Origin: Acidimicrobiaceae bacterium
Lineage (GTDB): Bacteria > Actinomycetota > Acidimicrobiia > Acidimicrobiales > Ilumatobacteraceae
Length of the DNA stretch: 64,000 nt
Assembly: GCA_020637235.1 (NCBI GenBank)
Contig: JACJWG010000006.1
Span: 1 to 64,000, forward strand
Reading direction: 5' to 3'
A program made the translations under genes and the position numbers. Position 1 is the stretch's first letter, and every line of letters starts with the position of its first letter. The notes under the pieces are model-generated. The model did no database searches, was not told the DNA's origin, and saw nothing but the letters and a program-made list of their open reading frames with translations. Of the stretch, positions 58,617 to 64,000 are shown piece after piece.

Positions 58617-60268
58617 CCCTCCATCATGGGCACGCGCACGCTGCGTTCGCGAGCCACGCCGATCGCCCGGTCGTAGCCGGCATCGACGTGACGGATCACG
58701 CCCATGCCCGGATCGCTCACCAGGACGCGCGACAGCTTCTCGGCGGCGAGGTCGGTGCCGTCGGCGAGGCACACCATGCCGGCGTGGATGCTGCGACCGA
58801 TGCCGACACCGCCACCGTGGTGGATGCTCACCCAGGTGGCCCCGCTCGAGGTGTTCACCAGTGCGTTCAGCAGCGGCCAGTCGGCGATCGCGTCGCTGCC
58901 GTCCTGCATCGACTCGGTCTCTCGGTACGGCGACGCCACCGAGCCCGAGTCGAGATGATCGCGACCGATCACGATCGGCGCCTTCAGCTCGCCGCGGCGA
59001 ACCATGTCGTTGAAGCGGAGGCCGAGACGGTGGCGCTCGCCGTAGCCGAGCCAGCAGATGCGGGCGGGCAGTCCCTGGAACGCCACCCGCTCCCCTGCCA
59101 TCCCGATCCACGTGCGCAGATGCTCGTCGTCGGGGAACTCCTCCAACACGGCGCGGTCGGTGGCGGCGATGTCCGCCGGATCGCCCGACAGGGCCACCCA
59201 GCGGAACGGGCCCTTGCCCTCGCAGAACAACGGGCGGATGTAGGCCGGCAGGAAGCCCGGATAGTCGAAGGCGCGCTCGAATCCGCCCAGCTGGGCCTCG
59301 GCGCGCAGGCTGTTGCCGTAGTCGAACACCTCGGCGCCCTTGTCGAGGTAGCCGACCATGGCGCGGCAGTGCGCTGCCATCGACTCACGCGACCGCCGGA
59401 TCAGCTCCTGCGGGTTCGTCCTCGCCATCTCGGCCGTGGCCTCGGGCGTGAGGTCGGCCGGCACGTAGCTGAGCGGGTCGTGCGCACTGGTCTGGTCGGT
59501 GACGACGTCTGCCGGGAAGTCCATCGCGAGCAGCTGCGGCACGAGCAGCGCGGCGTTGCCGACGAGGCCGACCGACAACGCGCGCTTCGCGTCGCGGGCT
59601 TCGATGCACCGGGCGATGGCGTCGTCGACCGAGTCGGCGATCACGTCGAGATAGCGGTGCTCGACACGCCGCTCGGCACGCCAGGCGTCGACCTCGATGC
59701 ACAGCGCCACCCCGCCGGCCATCGTGACGGCCAGCGGTTGCGCGCCACCCATCCCGCCGAGCCCGGCGGTGAGGGTGATCGTGCCGGCGAGCGTGCCGCC
59801 GAACTTCGTGCGGCCGATCTCGGCGAAGCACTCGTAGGTGCCCTGCAGGATCCCCTGCGTGCCGATGTAGATCCACGACCCGGCGGTCATCTGCCCGTAC
59901 ATCGTGAGGCCCATCGCCTCGAGACGCCGGAACTCGTCCCAGTTGCCCCACTGCGGCACCAGGTTCGAGTTGGCGAGCAGCACGCGCGGCGCCCATTCGT
60001 GGGTGCGGAACACACCGACGGGCTTCCCGCTCTGGACGAGCATGGTCTCGTCGGCGCGCAGCGTGGTGAGCGTGCGCGCCATGGCGTCGAAGGCGTCCCA
60101 GCTGCGCGCGGCCCGCCCCGTGCCGCCGTACACGACGAGCTCGTCGGGACGCTCGGCCACCTCGGGATCGAGGTTGTTGTGCAACATTCGGTAGGCGGCT
60201 TCCTGCGGCCAGCCGAGGCAGGTGAGGTCGGTGCCGCGCGCGGCGCGGACGGGACGGGGACCGGACAT
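58613..60268 (-). CDS. hutU: Urocanate hydratase
   Basis: 551 residues. N-terminal CLGWPQEAAYRMLHNNLDPEVA, GQMTAGSWIYIGTQGILQGTY (about 125-145), the NAD-binding GGMGGAQPLAVTMAGG and the C-terminal GGVGIGRSIHAGMV are hallmarks of urocanase. It converts urocanate to imidazolonepropionate using tightly bound NAD+. ATG directly follows the hutH stop with no gap. Confidence 0.96.
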   Translation of the reverse strand: MSGPRPVRAARGTDLTCLGWPQEAAYRMLHNNLDPEVAERPDELVVYGGTGRAARSWDAFDAMARTLTTLRADETMLVQSGKPVGVFRTHEWAPRVLLANSNLVPQWGNWDEFRRLEAMGLTMYGQMTAGSWIYIGTQGILQGTYECFAEIGRTKFGGTLAGTITLTAGLGGMGGAQPLAVTMAGGVALCIEVDAWRAERRVEHRYLDVIADSVDDAIARCIEARDAKRALSVGLVGNAALLVPQLLAMDFPADVVTDQTSAHDPLSYVPADLTPEATAEMARTNPQELIRRSRESMAAHCRAMVGYLDKGAEVFDYGNSLRAEAQLGGFERAFDYPGFLPAYIRPLFCEGKGPFRWVALSGDPADIAATDRAVLEEFPDDEHLRTWIGMAGERVAFQGLPARICWLGYGERHRLGLRFNDMVRRGELKAPIVIGRDHLDSGSVASPYRETESMQDGSDAIADWPLLNALVNTSSGATWVSIHHGGGVGIGRSIHAGMVCLADGTDLAAEKLSRVLVSDPGMGVIRHVDAGYDRAIGVARERSVRVPMMEG

Positions 60269-61831
60269 CTACAGGACCTCCAGTGGACCGATGGCGGATT
60301 CGACGGCGGCGAGCACCGACCCGTCGGCGAGCTTCGTCTCGGCGATGCGCAGATCGGGTGACAGCCATCGATCCGGCCCGGGACCTGCGACGTGCCGACG
60401 GAGCACGTCGACCGCCGCGCCGGTGCCCGCCGCAGGCGCGAGCGGGGCGCGGAGGTCGATCGCTGCCGCCGCGCACACGAACTCGACGGCCAGCACGCGT
60501 CGCAGTGTGTCGACACTGCGACGGAGCTTGCGGGCCGCGGCCCATCCGTTCGACACGTGGTCCTCCTGCATCGCGCTGGTGGGCAACGACTGGGTGCATG
60601 CGGGCACGGCGAGACGCTGTGCCTCCATCGCCATCGCTGCCTGGGTGTAGTGGGCGATCATCAACCCGCTGTTCACGCCGGCGTCGGCGGAGAGGAACGG
60701 TGGGAGGCCGTGGGAGCGTGCGACGTCGAGCGTGCGATCGGTGCGTCGCTCGCTGATGGCTGCGAGTTCGCTCACGGCGATCGAGAGGAAGTCGCAGACG
60801 AACGCCACCGGCGCACCGTGGAAGTTGCCGCAGCTCTCCACCCGCCCGTCGGGCAGGATCATCGGGTTGTCGATCGCGGCGTCGAGTTCGCGCTCGGCGA
60901 TCGAGCGAGCGTGGGCCACGGTGTCGAGCGTCGCTCCGTGGACCTGCGGCGTGCAGCGCAGCGAATACGCGTCCTGCACGCGGCCGTCACCCACCCGATG
61001 GCTCGCGACGATCGGTGACCCGTGGAGGAGCCGGGTGAGGTTGCGGGCGCTGGCCGCTTGGCCGACCTGCGGACGGAGTGCCTGCAGGTCGGCAGCGAAG
61101 GCCCGATCGGTGCCGAGCAACCCCTCGACGGTCATGGCCGCGGTGACGTCGGCGAGGCGTGTGAGCGTCTGCAGGTCGTGGATGGCGAGGCAGAGCATGC
61201 CGACGATGCCGTCCGTGCCGTTGATGAGCGCCAGCCCCTCCTTGGCGCGGAGCGTGACGGGCTCGAGGCCGGCGCGGGCCAGCGCGACCCCGGTGGGCAC
61301 GATCAGGTCGTCGGGCCCCCACACCTCGCCCTCACCGATGAGCGCAAGCGCACAGTGGCTGAGCGGGGCGAGATCGCCGCTCGCGCCGAGCGAGCCGTGT
61401 TCGCGCACGACCGGCGTGAGGTCGTGGTCGAGGAGCGCGAGTTGCAGGTCGACGAGCTCGGGCCGAGCGCCCGAGTACGCCATCGCCAGGCTGCGGGCCC
61501 GTAACAGGAGCAGTGCCCGCACCACCTCGGGCTCGACGAGATCACCCATGCCGGTCGCGTGGGAACGGACCAGCGCCACCTGCAGCTCGGCGGTGCGCTC
61601 GGCCGGGATGATCGTGTTCGCCAGCGACCCGAAGCCGGTGGTCACGCCGTACACGGGGCGGTCGCCGGCGACGAACCCGTCGACGAGCGCCGCCGACCGG
61701 GCCATCGCCGATCGGGCGTCGTCACCGAGGCGCACCGGCGCGTGATGGCGGGCGACCGCGACGACGTCGTCGATCGTGAGGCCGCGACCGTGAAGTTCGA
61801 CCAGGCGGGCGGTGGCGGACGAGGATTCCAT
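60269..61831 (-). CDS. hutH: Histidine ammonia-lyase
   Basis: 520 residues. The MIO prosthetic group forms from ASG in GSLGASGDLAPLSH (about 143-156); also YGVTTGFGSLAN (about 60), QDAYSLRCTPQVHGA and QEDHVSNGW. It deaminates L-histidine to trans-urocanate, the first hut step. First gene of the operon, divergent from the IclR regulator, with only 30 bp between the starts. Confidence 0.96.
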   Translation of the reverse strand: MESSSATARLVELHGRGLTIDDVVAVARHHAPVRLGDDARSAMARSAALVDGFVAGDRPVYGVTTGFGSLANTIIPAERTAELQVALVRSHATGMGDLVEPEVVRALLLLRARSLAMAYSGARPELVDLQLALLDHDLTPVVREHGSLGASGDLAPLSHCALALIGEGEVWGPDDLIVPTGVALARAGLEPVTLRAKEGLALINGTDGIVGMLCLAIHDLQTLTRLADVTAAMTVEGLLGTDRAFAADLQALRPQVGQAASARNLTRLLHGSPIVASHRVGDGRVQDAYSLRCTPQVHGATLDTVAHARSIAERELDAAIDNPMILPDGRVESCGNFHGAPVAFVCDFLSIAVSELAAISERRTDRTLDVARSHGLPPFLSADAGVNSGLMIAHYTQAAMAMEAQRLAVPACTQSLPTSAMQEDHVSNGWAAARKLRRSVDTLRRVLAVEFVCAAAAIDLRAPLAPAAGTGAAVDVLRRHVAGPGPDRWLSPDLRIAETKLADGSVLAAVESAIGPLEVL

Positions 61832-61853
61832 CAGACGCAAGATGCTGCCATAC

Positions 61854-61869
61854 TGCGGAACATGCCGCA
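61854..61869. promoter_or_regulatory. Palindromic operator in hutH/iclR divergent region
   Basis: TGCGG, 6 nt (containing the regulator's ATG), CCGCA: a perfect 5-bp-arm palindrome of the size used by IclR proteins. It overlaps the start of the regulator gene and lies within 25 bp of hutH, so one bound dimer could control both. Confidence 0.5.
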
Positions 61870-62548
61870 AGCAACGAGACGCCCGGTCACCGCCCCGGCG
61901 ACCGACGCCCCGCGCGCCACCGATCGGGGGCTCAGCCTCGTGCGCGAAGTGGCCGACCACCCGCTCGGGCGATCGCTCGCCGATCTCGCCCGAGCGGTCG
62001 GGTTGAGCGCCAGCACGGCCCTCCGTCAACTGCGCGCGCTCGAGGCGGCCGGATTCGCGGCACGACGCGACGACGGTGCGTGGGTGCCCGGTCCCGAGCT
62101 CATGCGGATCGCGCGCACCCTCGCCGCCGTGGCCACCCTCGCGAGGTTGGCCGAGCCGGTGCTCGCGTCGCTCGCCACGGCACTCGGGGAGTCCGCCTAT
62201 CTGGCCGAGGCCCGTGACGATCGCACGGCGGTGTACGTGGCGATGGAGTCGGGCACCCACACGGTGCGTCACGTGAGCTGGCTCGGGCACACCGTGCCCC
62301 GGCGTGGCACCGCCGTCGGACGGGCGCTCGCCGGCGACGTCGACGCCGACGGGGTCGCCGTTCGGGAGGACGCCGTCGAGAACGGCATCACGGCCGTCTC
62401 GGCGCCGGTACGCGGTGTGCACGGCGAGGTGGTGGGTGCCGTCAGCGTCGTCGGTCCGTCGTTCCGGCTGTGCGGCGACACGCTCGTCCACGCCCGCGAG
62501 GAGGTGGCCGCCCATGCCGATCGGCTGAGCCGCCTCGCCGGTCGGTGA
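61862..62548 (+). CDS. IclR-family regulator, probable hut repressor
   Basis: 228 residues. N-terminal winged HTH (about 25-75: GLSLVREVADHPLGRSLADL, VGLSASTALRQLRALE) and a C-terminal IclR effector domain (ESAYLAEARDDRTAVYVAMES, VPRRGTAVGRALAG, ENGITAVSAPVRGVHGEVVGAVSV). Divergence from hutH with an operator-like palindrome at its start suggests it senses histidine or urocanate. ATG 61862 was chosen over far-upstream starts that run through hutH. Confidence 0.87.
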   Translation: MPQATRRPVTAPATDAPRATDRGLSLVREVADHPLGRSLADLARAVGLSASTALRQLRALEAAGFAARRDDGAWVPGPELMRIARTLAAVATLARLAEPVLASLATALGESAYLAEARDDRTAVYVAMESGTHTVRHVSWLGHTVPRRGTAVGRALAGDVDADGVAVREDAVENGITAVSAPVRGVHGEVVGAVSVVGPSFRLCGDTLVHAREEVAAHADRLSRLAGR

Positions 62549-62585
62549 CCGGGTCGGAGCGCGTGGGACGTGCGACACTGCCGAG

Positions 62586-63566
62586 GTGAACACACGCGTC
62601 CTCCGTGTCCTCGTCGCTGCGCTCGCCGTCGGATCGGTGGTGATCGCCTCCTGCGGTGACGACGACGCCCCGTCCGCGGGTTCGTCGGCAGCGGTCACCA
62701 CATCGGAGGAGCCGACAGCGGCGACCGACAGCACCGTCGTCGAGACGACGATCGTCGAGGCGACCGTGGTGGCGACGACCGAGACGCCGGCCACCACTGC
62801 GGAGGCGACCACCACCTCGGTCGCGCCGAGCACGACGACGGCCCCACCGGTCGGATGGTCGCCGGTCGGGGCGATGCCCGGTCTCGCCTACCTGCCGTGC
62901 TGTGCGTCGAACTACATCGGCGAGCCGTCGCCGGAGATCCCCGCCGACGCCGCGCTGCCCCTCGCCCCCGGTGTGTACAAGGCGTTCCGCACCCAGCCGG
63001 CCGACGGCGTGTTCGATCCGGCGACGATCGAGTTCGAACTCGCACCCTTCGTCGAGTGCAGCACGCCGGGCGTGTTCTGCGAGGAGCCGTACGCGCCCGA
63101 CGAGGTCGGGGTCGGCGAGACGGCACGAGTGATCGCGATGCCGCTCGACGACGCGGTGGACGTCGTCGTCGGGGGCTTCGGATGTTCGGCCGACGGCACC
63201 TACGAGACCGACCACCAGGCGGCCACGGGTTCCGCGCTCGCCACGCTCCAGGCCGAGTACGAGGCGGCCTACGCCGCGGAGGTCGCGCCGTTGGTGGCGG
63301 CCGGCACGCCGTACGACGACTACCAGTCGATCTTCGCCGACGGCCGGGGCGGATTCAGCGTGCCGTGCTCGTCGGCAGGGGCCCTCGAATTTCGCGGCAG
63401 TGCAGGTCCGGCGATCCTGATGCAGGTGCTCGGCGCCTACGACGACGTCGTCGGCGAGGTCGTGGTCCCGGCCTCGATCTCGATCGAGACCCTGTACCTG
63501 ACCGCGCTCGAGGTCGGCGCCGACGGACACCGGACGCTCTACTTCTACGCCGGCTTCCTCAGCTGA
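62586..63566 (+). CDS. Secreted lipoprotein of unknown function
   Basis: 326 residues. Lipoprotein signal with lipobox VIASC (Cys near 23), a Thr/Glu-rich linker (about 30-90) and a globular domain with several cysteines (LPCCASNY, VECSTPGVFCEEP, GGFGCSAD, VPCSSAG) likely forming disulfides outside the cell. No enzyme motif. GTG start with GACACT 6 nt upstream. A similar Thr-rich linker occurs in the membrane protein beside the ECF sigma gene. Confidence 0.8.
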   Translation: MNTRVLRVLVAALAVGSVVIASCGDDDAPSAGSSAAVTTSEEPTAATDSTVVETTIVEATVVATTETPATTAEATTTSVAPSTTTAPPVGWSPVGAMPGLAYLPCCASNYIGEPSPEIPADAALPLAPGVYKAFRTQPADGVFDPATIEFELAPFVECSTPGVFCEEPYAPDEVGVGETARVIAMPLDDAVDVVVGGFGCSADGTYETDHQAATGSALATLQAEYEAAYAAEVAPLVAAGTPYDDYQSIFADGRGGFSVPCSSAGALEFRGSAGPAILMQVLGAYDDVVGEVVVPASISIETLYLTALEVGADGHRTLYFYAGFLS

Positions 63567-63641
63567 CGCGGGGCCGTCCGGGCTCGGACATCGGGCCCAA
63601 CGGCCCGACCGGCGACGGCCGATCGGCGCGACAGTCGGACC

Positions 63642-64000
63642 ATGCGACGCGTGATCGTGCTCGGGGCCGGCGGTCGTGACTTCCACGACTTCGCCGTGGT
63701 GCTCCGCGACGATCCCGGCGTGCAGGTCGTCGCCTTCACCGCCGCGCAGATCCCGGGCATCGACGATCGTCGACTGCCGTCGTCGATCGCGGGGCCGGCG
63801 TACCCGGAGGGCATCCCGATCCGGCCACAGGCCGAACTGACCCCGCTGATCCGCGAACACCACGTCGACGAAGTGGTGCTCTCGTACAGCGACCTCTCGT
63901 ACGCCGACGTGATGCACCTCGCCGCCGAGGTGCTCGCCGCCGGCGCCGACTTCCGGCTCCTCGGCCCCGATCGCACGATGCTGCGGTCGTCGAAGCCCGT
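63642..64000 (+). CDS. Cyclic 2,3-diphosphoglycerate synthetase-like GTPase (truncated by window end)
   Basis: 119 residues visible, open at the right edge. N-terminal dinucleotide-type loop VIVLGAGGRDFHDFAVVLRD, then VVAFTAAQIPGIDDRRLP, IREHHVDEVVLSYSDLSY and ADFRLLGPDRTMLRSSKPV. This resembles the N-terminal half of CpgS-like proteins, a family found beyond archaea with unclear function. ATG at 63642 follows GACAGT by 6 nt. Name taken from family resemblance; substrate unproven. Confidence 0.75.
   Translation, partial: MRRVIVLGAGGRDFHDFAVVLRDDPGVQVVAFTAAQIPGIDDRRLPSSIAGPAYPEGIPIRPQAELTPLIREHHVDEVVLSYSDLSYADVMHLAAEVLAAGADFRLLGPDRTMLRSSKP

Overview
The window is high-GC DNA with actinobacterial traits: a WhiB regulator, two luciferase-like (LLM) flavin/F420 oxidoreductases, many GTG starts, and many genes whose only visible promoter element is a TANNNT -10 hexamer 6-8 nt before the start codon (leaderless style). 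Gene content fits class Acidimicrobiia (Ilumatobacter-like); that placement is inference. No rRNA, tRNA or CRISPR array was found.

Layout. (1) 1-5.8 kb: housekeeping and miscellaneous genes (RGD-rich protein, gamma-carbonic anhydrase, prmA, enoyl-CoA hydratase, APH-fold kinase, WhiB, threonine aldolase). (2) 5.8-9.9 kb: two divergent operons, acyl-CoA-dehydrogenase-like + TetR against alpha/beta hydrolase + NicX-type dioxygenase, separated by two matching palindromic operators; probably degradation of an N-heterocycle. (3) 10-17.2 kb: ECF sigma factor with a membrane-anchored partner, Fe(II) dioxygenase against RpiR regulator, LLM oxidoreductase, GNAT, DUF167 and a small zinc-finger gene.

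(4) 17.57-34.61 kb: a compact (about 17.0 kb) tailed prophage with a full leftward structural module (HNH, terminase, portal, protease, HK97-type capsid, tail, tape measure, fibres, M15 endolysin) and a short rightward early module (wHTH protein, helicase-loader-like protein, HNH). It has no integrase and no recognisable repressor. It is bounded by 55-bp direct repeats, and the right one ends in an excellent chromosomal dif site (XerC arm, 6-bp centre, XerD arm). I therefore read it as a tailed phage that uses the host XerCD recombinases at dif. The repeat lies inside a 146-codon zinc-finger ORF that is intact only in the circular phage: integration separates its promoter and first 17 nt (left end) from the rest (right end).

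(5) 34.6-45.3 kb: degenerate GGDEF membrane protein, secreted collagen-like protein, FKBP, thioesterase, EamA transporter, class V aminotransferase, LLM monooxygenase. (6) 43.2-49.3 kb: five-gene oligopeptide-type ABC importer. (7) 49.3-54.6 kb: NAD-dependent formate dehydrogenase operon whose catalytic gene carries an in-frame UGA at the active-site position followed by a SECIS-like hairpin (a selenoprotein), with its usual N-terminal Fe-S region encoded by a separate gene; a TetR gene lies upstream. (8) 54.7-62.5 kb: histidine utilisation operon hutH-hutU-phyH-def-hutF-hutI with a divergent IclR regulator. hutG is absent and a peptide-deformylase-like gene sits in the operon, so it may supply the N-formylglutamate deformylase step; the formate released could feed the neighbouring formate dehydrogenase. 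(9) 62.6-64 kb: a lipoprotein and the start of a cyclic-2,3-diphosphoglycerate-synthetase-like gene.
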